A stretch of DNA of 7,309 nt from the NCBI GenBank assembly GCA_007116095.1, contig SKJD01000152.1, positions 1 to 7,309 on the forward strand, written 5' to 3'. The translations under genes were made by a program, and so were the position numbers. The stretch comes from Candidatus Hydrogenedentota bacterium. GTDB lineage: Bacteria > Hydrogenedentota > Hydrogenedentia > Hydrogenedentales > SCBR16-9. How positions within the stretch are numbered: the first letter of the stretch is position 1; the number at the start of each line of letters is the position of its first letter. The notes below the pieces were generated by a model, which had not been told where the DNA came from, did not search any database, and saw only the letters and a program-made list of their open reading frames with translations. Shown piece by piece: positions 1-6,283 of the stretch.

Positions 1-747
1 AAAGAGGTAGTCCCCGTAGAAACGGCTGAAGAGGAGGCTATCCCAGTAGGTGTATAGACCACGCAACTGACTCTGCCCTTTGGCGTCGCTACTGGTGGCG
101 ATTCCCAAGGCATGCGTAATTTCGTGTAACAACACCGACTGCAAATCAAACTGGTTGGCGTCGGGCATCCCGGTACCGGCATACCAGTTATGCCCAAAAT
201 CCACACGAAGTGAAATTTCCGGATAGTCCGGATAGGGCTGTGCGCCGGTGGTGAGTTTTAGAAAGGCGATGCCATTGGTGAAGTTGGTCGCCATGCCATA
301 TAGCGTACCGCCTTGGGAGATGAACCCCGCATTACCGCGCAGGAGCGACGGCCTGACTTCCACACGCAATACCATGCCAAGCTCGGGATTTATCCGCAGG
401 ACATCCATCACGTATACCAAGGCGTCTTGCAGGCGTGCGCGGCGCTCCGGGCCTTCCACGAAATCGTTGAAGCCCACCCCGGGATCATCGAGGTAGTCCA
501 CCTGCACCTCCCACACATCACTGCGAAGCACGGCATCCGGCAGGGGTTGCAACTTCTGGCGATTGTCCTCGGGATCGATCAGCTCCACACCGCCGCCATG
601 CGACCAAATCCTGTAGAGTTCAGGCGCGCCGGCGGCGTCGTGCGCCAATCCGGGCAGCGCCGCCAGGCAAGCGCCCACTACGAGGCCAAGCCCTAAGGGC
701 AGGCCGTTTCCATTACGGCATAGCTTGCATGCACGATTTACTATCAT
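1..747 (-). CDS. Secreted HExxH metallopeptidase-like protein (C-terminus beyond window)
   Basis: The first 249 residues are present and the gene continues past the left edge. The start is ATG at 747, chosen because AGAGGA lies about 9 bases upstream. Residues 1-35 look like a signal peptide: basic N-region (R5, K8, R11), a hydrophobic stretch at 16-35, and a plausible cut after GLA35. VGAC27 resembles a lipobox, but the hydrophobic run continues past C27, so type I cleavage is more likely. Conserved-looking blocks are GVGFNDF (90-96), NWYAGTG (187-193) and the zinc-site motif HEITHALG (208-215, E209 the presumed catalytic base). This arrangement resembles secreted bacterial metallopeptidases with an NWYYG...LHEIxHxLGF pattern, where a YD/WD-F/L block follows (here TYWDSLLF, 233-240). 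At the metzincin third-ligand position (218) there is Thr rather than His/Asp, so the third zinc ligand must lie elsewhere or activity may be absent. Its substrate is unknown. The protein probably acts in the periplasm or outside the cell. It has its own promoter. Confidence 0.8.
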   Translation of the reverse strand, partial: MIVNRACKLCRNGNGLPLGLGLVVGACLAALPGLAHDAAGAPELYRIWSHGGGVELIDPEDNRQKLQPLPDAVLRSDVWEVQVDYLDDPGVGFNDFVEGPERRARLQDALVYVMDVLRINPELGMVLRVEVRPSLLRGNAGFISQGGTLYGMATNFTNGIAFLKLTTGAQPYPDYPEISLRVDFGHNWYAGTGMPDANQFDLQSVLLHEITHALGIATSSDAKGQSQLRGLYTYWDSLLFSRFYGDYLF

Positions 748-802
748 GGTATGAAGTCCTCTTAGCTGTACTGCATCAAGGCCGGGAATACCCAGCGCAT
801 TG

Positions 803-814
803 ACAGCATGCTGT
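803..814. promoter_or_regulatory. 12-bp palindrome at the predicted transcription start (operator candidate)
   Basis: ACAGCATGCTGT is a perfect 12-bp palindrome lying just downstream of the -10 hexamer and over the predicted start point. That is a typical place for a repressor to bind. It sits inside a larger, imperfectly symmetric TGACA...TGTCA frame (802-819). No specific regulator can be named, and the spacing does not match the LexA CTGT-N8-ACAG pattern. Confidence 0.4.
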
Positions 815-818
815 TGTC

Positions 819-847
819 AGCCTATCCCATATCCCGTGGGATGTCAA
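819..847 (-). promoter_or_regulatory. Sigma70-type promoter of the metallopeptidase gene
   Basis: On the minus strand a perfect -35 hexamer TTGACA (847-842) is followed by exactly 17 bases and then TAGGCT (824-819), a 3/6 match to TATAAT keeping the T, A and final T. Transcription would start near 812, giving a leader of roughly 65 bases before the ATG at 747. The perfect -35 and ideal spacing are seen directly. Promoter activity is inferred. Confidence 0.6.
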
Positions 848-882
848 CTTCATTCCTTTGGCGGGCCGGTATACCCAGGGTC

Positions 883-3189
883 TCAGGCGGGACGGCGCGA
901 CAGGAGCAGGCGGATGGCCAAGCCCCCCAGGATGAGTAAGGTAAACAGGGTGACTGCGCGTCCAGCCTCGAAAGCGCGTGGCCGGTAATGCAACTCCAGG
1001 ATGTGGTGGCCGGGTGGCGTGGGAATCCCCAGGAACAAGCCGTTGACCTTGAGCAGCGGAGCCCGGCGTCCAGACAGGGAGGCCTGCCACCCTGCGTCGA
1101 AGGTGTCCGCCAGTATGGTGATACCCGGCACATCGCTCTCTACTTCAATTACGATATGCTCCGGGTTGTCCTCCAGAATGTTCACCCCCACACTTTCCCA
1201 GGAGAAATCCTCATGGTCCAGCGGCGTATGCGGCACGATTCGCGCCAACTCCGCAAAGGCCAGTCCCTCGGCTTCCACGGTGCATTCACGGTTGGCCTCG
1301 AAGTTTTCTGACAGTAAGACTTCCAGTGCTTCCTCCGTATCGGCAACCGCCCGCCAGCCGGGCGTCCAGCGCACCCGGGGATAGGCGGCATCGTTGGCGT
1401 AAAGCATCCACCCACCCAGGCTACGAACAGGACGCAGGCGCAGGCCTTCAGGACGCAGCACCGGCAAACTGCCTAGCGGGGTCTGCGCGCCAATGAGCAG
1501 GCTACGGACGCCCAAGTGGTTCAGCAAGGCCGCGTGGGGGTTGTTCGGCGCCAAGAGCAGCTCCGGATAGGGCTGTTTCCCATCACGCCCAACATCGCCT
1601 TCAACCTGATAGAGCCGTTGCCACCATTGTGCCTGATCTTCGTTCAGCGGTATCCGACGGGCATTGACGGCGCGCATGGGCTGCATCATGGCTATCCCGG
1701 GTGAAAAGGCCAAATCCTGTCGGCGGCTGTTGAAGAGCACCCGCTCGGAGAGCGCTTGACGCCGCGCCTCCTGGAGCAATTCGCGGTCCATCTGATAGCA
1801 CTGTGGCGCATCCTGGATGGGGTGTCGGCTCAAGGCAACATTGCTGAAAGCGAGATCGGTAAAAAGCAAGATCGCAGCCAGGCAACCAAAGACCGTTGCG
1901 GGCCAGCGACGACGCCAGAATATGGCGGGCAGGAGGATCAACAGGTAAAGCACCACGCGGCCCCGGATGGCGATGTCCCCGTAGAGGATCAACACAATGG
2001 CCATGAGGAAAAAGGACAGTACGGCCAATCGCACAAAGGTGGAGCGAAGGCCCTGCTTGGTATCGAAGAAACGGTCCATCCCAAGGGCAGCCAGCACCGC
2101 CAGGGAAAAGGCCATGGGAAAGAGGAAAAAGGGAAGAAAGCGGGCCGCCTCGAAGGGATAGGGCTCAATCATACACACCAATACCGGCAGCAGCAGGCAA
2201 AGCCCGAAGAAGATGGCCTCAAAACGACCAAAGCGATGCAGGAATGCCGCAGGGGCAAAGAGCAACGTGGCCACGCCCATATAACCCGCATTGGGCAGGA
2301 GGGTCTCGCCAGTGCTGAAAAGATGCAGCAGGAGATCACGGGGATGCTGCGGCAGCCGACTGGCAATGTCCAGGTGCAGGAAGACCTCCAGGGGCGCGTC
2401 CAGGCGCTGGTACCAGAACCAGGCGGGTAGCCATTGTACCGCACCAACACCCAGCCCGATACCGCTAATACACAACAAACCCGCGCCGCGCCTCCACAAA
2501 GTAATGGCCTCGGCGGATTGTCCAAAAAAGGCGCGCACCACCGCGTAGTAGAGGGCCTGCATCAGGAAGAGCAGTCCGAGCATATAGCTCCCGGCGAGGA
2601 GAATCAATCCAATACTCAATCCGGCAAGCACGGCAAAGGCCGTCTGGTAGTTACGGGTATACTCCCGCAGAGCGAAGAAGAGCAGCGGCGCCCACACCAG
2701 GGTAGAGGCGAGCTCCGGGCGGGTGATGGCCACGACACTCACACCGCAAAACGCATATACCATGCCTCCGAGCATGGCGGCGGGAAAGGATAAATCCAGC
2801 GAACGGGCAAAACACACGAAAAACATCGCCATCAGGAAATAGCAGAGCAACGCGTGCAGCGCCATGGCCCGCTCGACGGGAAGGAAGTAAAAGGGCAGGT
2901 GCAGGGGTTGAAAAACCGCTGTTTCCGGTTGGGCCAGATGCGGTGCGCCCCCCAGCACATTGGGATTCCACAGGGGCAGCTCTCCCTGACGCAGGCGCTC
3001 AAAGCTGTAGCTGTACTGCGGATAGACCCGCTGGTAGAGGTCAAGGTTCTCCAGAGTGCGTCCTGCGGCGCCGGTACCCTGTGGCGGCTCCAGGGTAATG
3101 TTCCAGAAAAGGGGGATGAACAGGGCGAAAACAACCCCCAGCGCAAAGAGGTTGAACAGCGGATAGCGGTTGTGTTCCGGAAGCAGCAT
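883..3189 (-). CDS. YfhO-family polytopic membrane protein (GT-C-like glycosyltransferase)
   Basis: This 768-residue inner-membrane protein has the architecture of the YfhO family. The first membrane segment (about 11-29) is followed by an extracytoplasmic loop with D50-LY and Y57-P, then GELPLWNPNVLGGAP (69-83), the most recognisable family block. Many hydrophobic helices follow up to about residue 450, for example 109-128, 135-155 and 183-220. A soluble region from about 470 to 740 ends in a beta-rich segment (GWQASLSGRRAPLLKVNG...GHHILELHYRP), and a last helix (about 745-764) precedes a basic tail, RRPA. In Gram-positive bacteria YfhO proteins are linked to glycosylating lipoteichoic acid with lipid-linked sugars. 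In a Gram-negative cell the acceptor is unknown. D50 is a candidate catalytic residue by analogy with GT-C enzymes. The start at 3189 is firm because an in-frame TAA lies two codons upstream. It follows the oxidoreductase stop by 9 bases, so translation is probably coupled. Confidence 0.85.
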   Translation of the reverse strand: MLLPEHNRYPLFNLFALGVVFALFIPLFWNITLEPPQGTGAAGRTLENLDLYQRVYPQYSYSFERLRQGELPLWNPNVLGGAPHLAQPETAVFQPLHLPFYFLPVERAMALHALLCYFLMAMFFVCFARSLDLSFPAAMLGGMVYAFCGVSVVAITRPELASTLVWAPLLFFALREYTRNYQTAFAVLAGLSIGLILLAGSYMLGLLFLMQALYYAVVRAFFGQSAEAITLWRRGAGLLCISGIGLGVGAVQWLPAWFWYQRLDAPLEVFLHLDIASRLPQHPRDLLLHLFSTGETLLPNAGYMGVATLLFAPAAFLHRFGRFEAIFFGLCLLLPVLVCMIEPYPFEAARFLPFFLFPMAFSLAVLAALGMDRFFDTKQGLRSTFVRLAVLSFFLMAIVLILYGDIAIRGRVVLYLLILLPAIFWRRRWPATVFGCLAAILLFTDLAFSNVALSRHPIQDAPQCYQMDRELLQEARRQALSERVLFNSRRQDLAFSPGIAMMQPMRAVNARRIPLNEDQAQWWQRLYQVEGDVGRDGKQPYPELLLAPNNPHAALLNHLGVRSLLIGAQTPLGSLPVLRPEGLRLRPVRSLGGWMLYANDAAYPRVRWTPGWRAVADTEEALEVLLSENFEANRECTVEAEGLAFAELARIVPHTPLDHEDFSWESVGVNILEDNPEHIVIEVESDVPGITILADTFDAGWQASLSGRRAPLLKVNGLFLGIPTPPGHHILELHYRPRAFEAGRAVTLFTLLILGGLAIRLLLSRRPA

Positions 3190-3198
3190 GGTTTACGA

Positions 3199-4185
3199 TC
3201 AGCCCGCCACGTTGACCGAACGGCCACTTTGCACCGCTTTTACTGCGGCATGGGTCGCGGCAAAACTGTTGATGTTCCGCCGACCACTGGTCTCCGGCTC
3301 CGCGCCTTTGTCCAGGCAATCGTAAAACGCCTCCAGAAGCCAGTCCTGGTGTTCCCGGGTAAACTTGCGCAGCGTCAACTCCCGACGGGAATCAGGCTTG
3401 TTGGCGAAAAAGAGCCTGTCCTGTTCTATCAGGAGCACGCCTTCGCTTCCCTCAATTCGCCAATGTCCGTTCCAGGGCGTTTCCCAGCCCGGACTCACCC
3501 AGCTTGCATTGTAGGCGGCGGTCACGCCATTGGCCAGCTCCAGATGCAGAAAAACCGACGCATCGCCCTGGTTCCAGTTCCAGGGGGCGTTCATGCTCAA
3601 TCCGCGCAAGCGCCTGATGTCAGTATCCAGGAGATAGCGCAAAAGATCAAAGTGGTGGATGGACATGTCCAGGATCAGGGGATAGTCCATTTCCTCCCGG
3701 TAGCCGCCGAAACGGGGTCCCTTGAAAAAATCGATGCGGACATAGCCAAGATCGCCGAGCTTGCCCCGCTGAATGTACTGCCGGGCGGTCTGCATCAGCG
3801 CCTGGTAGCGGTAGTTCTGCGCCACCATCAAACGCCGCCCGCTCTGCTCCACGGCCTTGAGCAAGCTTCGCGCGTTTTTGACGGTGTCCGCCAGGGGCTT
3901 TTCACAAAGGACATCACAGTCATGACGCAAAGCTTCCCGGCAGATATCCAGACGGTACTGCTGCGGGGTGACATCCAGCAATGCGTCCGCTTCCACCGTC
4001 GAAAGCGCCGTATTTACATCGCTGAAACAACGCTCGATCGGCATGCCATGCGCTTCCGCGGCGGCCATGAGGTTTGCGTGGCTGACGTCCACATAGGCGG
4101 CGGCTTCCCAGGACGCCGATTCGGCCACCGCACGCGTCCAGACCTGTCCCATACCGCCGACGCCCACCTGGATGATTCTGCGCAT
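3199..4185 (-). CDS. Gfo/Idh/MocA-family NAD(P)-dependent oxidoreductase
   Basis: This 328-residue cytoplasmic dehydrogenase is of the normal length for its family. The N-terminal Rossmann fold opens with IIQVGVGGMG (4-13), the dinucleotide-binding glycine loop. The family signature CEKPLA (94-99) supplies the lysine expected at the active site (K96). The C-terminal alpha/beta domain carries QNYRYQ (123-128) and DMSIHHFDLLRYL (173-185), where H177 or H178 is the likely catalytic histidine. Such enzymes oxidise or reduce a hydroxyl or keto group of a sugar, nucleotide-sugar or inositol; which one cannot be read here. The start is ATG at 4185, with AGGAG 7 bases upstream, in preference to an in-frame GTG at 4215 with no such site. 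It is the first gene of a tight two-gene unit with the YfhO-like membrane protein, which suggests it prepares a sugar used at the cell surface. Confidence 0.9.
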   Translation of the reverse strand: MRRIIQVGVGGMGQVWTRAVAESASWEAAAYVDVSHANLMAAAEAHGMPIERCFSDVNTALSTVEADALLDVTPQQYRLDICREALRHDCDVLCEKPLADTVKNARSLLKAVEQSGRRLMVAQNYRYQALMQTARQYIQRGKLGDLGYVRIDFFKGPRFGGYREEMDYPLILDMSIHHFDLLRYLLDTDIRRLRGLSMNAPWNWNQGDASVFLHLELANGVTAAYNASWVSPGWETPWNGHWRIEGSEGVLLIEQDRLFFANKPDSRRELTLRKFTREHQDWLLEAFYDCLDKGAEPETSGRRNINSFAATHAAVKAVQSGRSVNVAG

Positions 4186-4256
4186 GGTGCCTCTCCTTTC
4201 GCCTGCCCCGGTCACCGAAATCTACCTGTGCTTACCACGGCCTGTCCAGCATGCCT

Positions 4257-4314
4257 TGGTAGTTCACGATCCTACCACTTGCCATGTAATGCTTTCCATG
4301 TTCGCCGGAAAAGC
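4257..4314 (-). repeat. Two adjacent inverted repeats upstream of the oxidoreductase gene
   Basis: TGGTAG (4257-4262) and CTACCA (4272-4277) form a perfect 6-bp inverted repeat around a 9-base centre. GCTTTCC (4291-4297) and GGAAAAGC (4307-4314) form a 7-bp inverted repeat with one bulged A, also with a 9-base centre. If transcription of the oxidoreductase starts upstream, both would be hairpins in its leader; otherwise they could be protein-binding sites. Neither is followed by a T-run on either strand. Confidence 0.35.
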
Positions 4315-4421
4315 CTGCAAAAGTAAATTCCGTATTTGATGCAATGACGCCAAGGGCAACAAGGCGCATAACAGGCCTCAACAGCAAGCGCTTATATGGA
4401 ATAGAGGAACGCTCCATGGGC

Positions 4422-4427
4422 TATAAT
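4422..4427 (+). promoter_or_regulatory. Exact TATAAT -10 element, candidate MATE promoter
   Basis: TATAAT matches the sigma70 -10 consensus exactly and faces the MATE gene, with a start point expected near 4434 and a leader of about 150 bases. At 16-18 bases upstream there is nothing resembling TTGACA, and the extended -10 TG is absent (GGC precedes the hexamer). If active it may depend on an activator. Confidence 0.4.
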
Positions 4428-4583
4428 GTCTACTTATCCAAACCCGTTCCCAAGCAATTTCCCGTCCTTGATCCCCTGATTTGTATGCATTCCAGGCTTA
4501 TGTAATATCAACCCGTTGAAAATTCGCCATACGCCTTGCCGGGCATTCCCTGGCATCCTGCGCCTGAAAGTCCGAAGTTACGC

Positions 4584-6032
4584 ATGAATCAGCTACATAC
4601 AAATACGCCGACGCCCCAACTTGATGAGCCTCGCTGGGCGGGCGTTAAGCAGGTTATGGCGATGTCCGGGCCAATCATCATTGCATCCCTGTCGTACACC
4701 GTGATGCAGTTCGCCGATCAGGTCATGGTCGCCTGGATCAGTACGGACGCCCTGGCCGCCTCCGGCTCGGCGGGAATCTGGTCTTTTACCCTCTCGACTT
4801 TGTTTCTCGGCATCATTGGTTGCGTCAGCACCTTCGTGTCCCAGTGCGTCGGCCGGGGCGAACATCATCTGGCGGCGCGCTATGCCTGGCAGGGCATTTA
4901 TCTGTCAATCCCCATCGGTTGTTCCGCACTCTTCCTCTGGCCGCTGGCCCACCCGCTCTTCAACAGCATGGGACATAGTCCAGAGGTCACGCGCCTGGAA
5001 ATCATCTACTTCCAACTCCGTAGCCTGGGTTATTTCGGGATGGGCTGGCTCACGGCGTTGAGCGCGTTTTTCCAGGCGGTCAACCGCTCCTCCATCCCGA
5101 TGTACACGGCCCTGGCTGGCAATGCCTTGAATCTGGTGCTGAATTACCTGTTGATTTTCGGGAAATTTGGCTTTCCCGAATGGGGCATCGCTGGGGCGGC
5201 TATAGCCACGGTAATTGCGACTTATTTCCAATGCCTCTGCCTCCAGGGCATTTTTATGAACAGCCGCTACCATGCGCAGTACAATACCCGCCGCACCTGG
5301 GCGCCGAATTTTGACCGCATTCGCGAGCTGGTGCGCATTGGCTTGCCCAGCGGCCTGACCATGTTCCTCGATGTCGCCAACTGGGCGATATTCTCCAGCT
5401 TTATCGTCGGCTACTTCGGTACAGCACAGCTTGCAGCGCACAATGTCGCGCTCAGCTTCATGCATGTCAGCTTCATGCCCGCGGTCGGCCTGAATCAGGG
5501 CATCGCGCCGATTGTGGGCCAGTGGATAGGCGCCGGCGATATCCGCCGCGCCAAACTGCGCACCTACACCGCGATAAAGCTTGCTACCGGCTACATGCTC
5601 TTCATGGGCATTTTCTTCGCCCTCTTCGGCGGATTGTTGATTGAATGGATTTTCAGCAAGGACCCCCAGGTGATTTCCCTCGGGCACCGCTTATTGATAC
5701 TCGCAGCCATTTTCCAGGCTTTTGATGCGACCAATATCGTATGTTCCGGCGCCTTGCGCGGAGCCGGAGATACCCGCTACATGATGTGGGTCACCTTCCT
5801 CATGGCCTACACCATCTTCCTCCCGCTGGCCCTGATCTTCTCTTTCCCGATGGGTGGCGAGGCCTACGGGGCGTGGATTGCGGCCACCATCTTTATCATA
5901 CTGCTAAGCTTCGTCCTTTTCCGCCGCTTCTACGGCGAACGCTGGGCAAACATCAATATCTTTTTGTCCCGGAAGGACATACCGCCAATCCCGGTCAATC
6001 CGCAAGATGCGCCCGCAGAAAAACCTTTGTAG
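4584..6032 (+). CDS. MATE-family multidrug/metabolite efflux transporter
   Basis: This 482-residue inner-membrane protein belongs to the MATE family, which exports cationic compounds or metabolites in exchange for Na+ or H+. Length and layout (about twelve helices in two related halves) are typical. The first half has MSGPIIIASLSYTVMQFADQVMVAWI (27-52) with the conserved GP, then VSTFVSQCVGRGE (81-93) and GNALNLVLNYLLIFGKFG (179-196) followed by WGIAGAAIAT. The second half repeats the theme with RIGLPSGLTMFLDVANWAIFSSFIVG, NQGIAPIVGQWIGAG and CSGALRGAGDTR. The substrate cannot be inferred. ATG at 4584 was chosen because it puts a short polar N-terminus before the first helix, as is usual; an in-frame TTG at 4536 would add 16 proline-rich residues. 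Neither start has a strong ribosome binding site. The gene stands alone, divergent from the oxidoreductase and closed by terminator-like hairpins. Confidence 0.93.
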   Translation: MNQLHTNTPTPQLDEPRWAGVKQVMAMSGPIIIASLSYTVMQFADQVMVAWISTDALAASGSAGIWSFTLSTLFLGIIGCVSTFVSQCVGRGEHHLAARYAWQGIYLSIPIGCSALFLWPLAHPLFNSMGHSPEVTRLEIIYFQLRSLGYFGMGWLTALSAFFQAVNRSSIPMYTALAGNALNLVLNYLLIFGKFGFPEWGIAGAAIATVIATYFQCLCLQGIFMNSRYHAQYNTRRTWAPNFDRIRELVRIGLPSGLTMFLDVANWAIFSSFIVGYFGTAQLAAHNVALSFMHVSFMPAVGLNQGIAPIVGQWIGAGDIRRAKLRTYTAIKLATGYMLFMGIFFALFGGLLIEWIFSKDPQVISLGHRLLILAAIFQAFDATNIVCSGALRGAGDTRYMMWVTFLMAYTIFLPLALIFSFPMGGEAYGAWIAATIFIILLSFVLFRRFYGERWANINIFLSRKDIPPIPVNPQDAPAEKPL

Positions 6033-6060
6033 CGCAGTTTGCAGGCGCAACGCTTTTTTT
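6031..6060 (+). terminator. Imperfect hairpin plus T7 after the MATE gene
   Basis: Starting inside the MATE stop codon, AGCG (6031-6034) pairs with CGCT (6051-6054) and TTGC (6039-6042) pairs with GCAA (6047-6050) around the loop AGGC, with a 4-base bulge on the left arm. Seven Ts (6054-6060) follow. The split stem makes it a modest intrinsic terminator, backed up by a much better one downstream. Confidence 0.45.
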
Positions 6061-6085
6061 GCTATGCTATAGCAGCGAATAGTAG

Positions 6086-6116
6086 CGCCCGTTCCATTTG
6101 GAATGGGCGATTTTTT
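6086..6116 (+). terminator. Strong Rho-independent terminator between MATE and rpmE
   Basis: CGCCCGTTCC (6086-6095) pairs with GGAATGGGCG (6100-6109) to give a continuous 10-bp stem with a single G-T wobble and a 4-base loop ATTT. It is followed by one A and six Ts (6111-6116). This is a textbook plus-strand intrinsic terminator and insulates rpmE-prfA from the transporter gene. Confidence 0.85.
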
Positions 6117-6196
6117 ACTTGTACCCCACCGCTGTGCATATGGCATTCCGGACAGTTTGGCCTATGGCCGAAGCCTGGAAATGCATCAAATTGGCG

Positions 6197-6212
6197 TGTG
6201 ATGAATTTCACA
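6197..6212. promoter_or_regulatory. CRP-like palindrome TGTGA-N6-TCACA
   Basis: TGTGA (6197-6201), six bases, then TCACA (6208-6212) reproduces exactly the core recognition pattern of CRP/Vfr-type regulators. The symmetry extends by one G-C pair to 6196-6213. A further TGTGA half-site lies at 6223-6227. It is 71 bases upstream of the rpmE start. The same bases could instead serve as an RNA hairpin in the leader. Confidence 0.4.
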
Positions 6213-6272
6213 CCGGCTCGGCTGTGACATCCTTTAGACAGCACCGAATCGGCAGACAACAACCCCTACGAC

Positions 6273-6277
6273 AGGAG
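6273..6277 (+). promoter_or_regulatory. Ribosome binding site of rpmE
   Basis: AGGAG lies 6 bases before ATG 6284 and fixes this start over upstream in-frame codons. The resulting protein begins MKKGVHP, the usual opening of bL31. Confidence 0.9.
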
Positions 6278-6283
6278 CCTATC

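Larger units (their letters stand above)
748..882 (-). other. Intergenic region carrying the metallopeptidase promoter
   Basis: These 135 bases separate the YfhO-like gene from the metallopeptidase gene, both on the minus strand. They hold a promoter, a palindrome and a ribosome binding site, described separately. No hairpin with a T-run was found after the YfhO-like stop, so some read-through from the upstream unit into the metallopeptidase is possible. Confidence 0.6.
4186..4583. other. Divergent intergenic region between oxidoreductase and MATE genes
   Basis: These 398 bases must hold the promoters for both divergent units and are visibly more AT-rich than the genes. On the plus strand TATAAT is present at 4422-4427, and a weaker pair TTGTAT (4481-4486)/TAATAT (4503-4508) has a 16-base spacer. 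Two inverted repeats (4257-4277 and 4291-4314) lie on the oxidoreductase side. No strong minus-strand promoter stood out. A minus-strand frame of 61 codons (4232-4417) lacks a ribosome binding site and recognisable similarity and is not called as a gene. Confidence 0.6.
6117..6283 (+). promoter_or_regulatory. rpmE upstream/leader region with extended hairpin and possible autoregulatory fold
   Basis: This non-coding stretch lies between the terminator and rpmE. An extended hairpin spans 6143-6184. GCATT pairs with AATGC, CC with GG after a bulged A, GG with CC after a bulged T, and after an internal loop a 7-bp helix (6156-6162 with 6166-6172, one wobble) closes a TAT triloop. That is 16 pairs in 42 bases. 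A second 6-bp hairpin follows at 6196-6213. GGCTC (6215-6219) is complementary to GAGCC (6275-6279), which overlaps the ribosome binding site, so it could mask it. Autogenous control of rpmE by bL31 and several L31 leader RNA classes are known in other bacteria; membership of one is inferred here. No convincing promoter was identified, so how much of the region is transcribed is uncertain. Confidence 0.45.

Noticed and set aside
313..696. A 127-codon plus-strand open frame
   Set aside because: The opposite strand encodes a signal-peptide-bearing protein with an HExxH motif and a good ribosome binding site, which explains this region better.
1756..2430. A 224-codon plus-strand open frame within the YfhO-like gene
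   Set aside because: It is very rich in Gly, Gln, Glu and Lys with no domain pattern, and lies antisense to conserved membrane helices.
2854..4326. A 490-codon plus-strand open frame antisense to the YfhO-like and oxidoreductase genes
   Set aside because: It lies opposite two well-supported genes, has no recognisable domain, and its composition is that of an antisense shadow in GC-rich DNA.
4232..4417. A 61-codon minus-strand frame with a slightly hydrophobic stretch (LVALGVIAS) between the divergent genes
   Set aside because: No ribosome binding site, third-position GC well below the neighbouring genes, and no similarity I recognise; the region is better explained as regulatory DNA. A conserved frame in relatives would revive it.
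4905..5687. A 260-codon minus-strand open frame inside the MATE gene
   Set aside because: It is antisense to a clear MATE coding sequence, rich in His, Ala and Glu, and without family signatures.
6098..6283. In-frame upstream extension of rpmE from ATG 6098
   Set aside because: The extension would begin inside the terminator hairpin and has no family similarity. AGGAG before ATG 6284 and the standard bL31 N-terminus fix the start.
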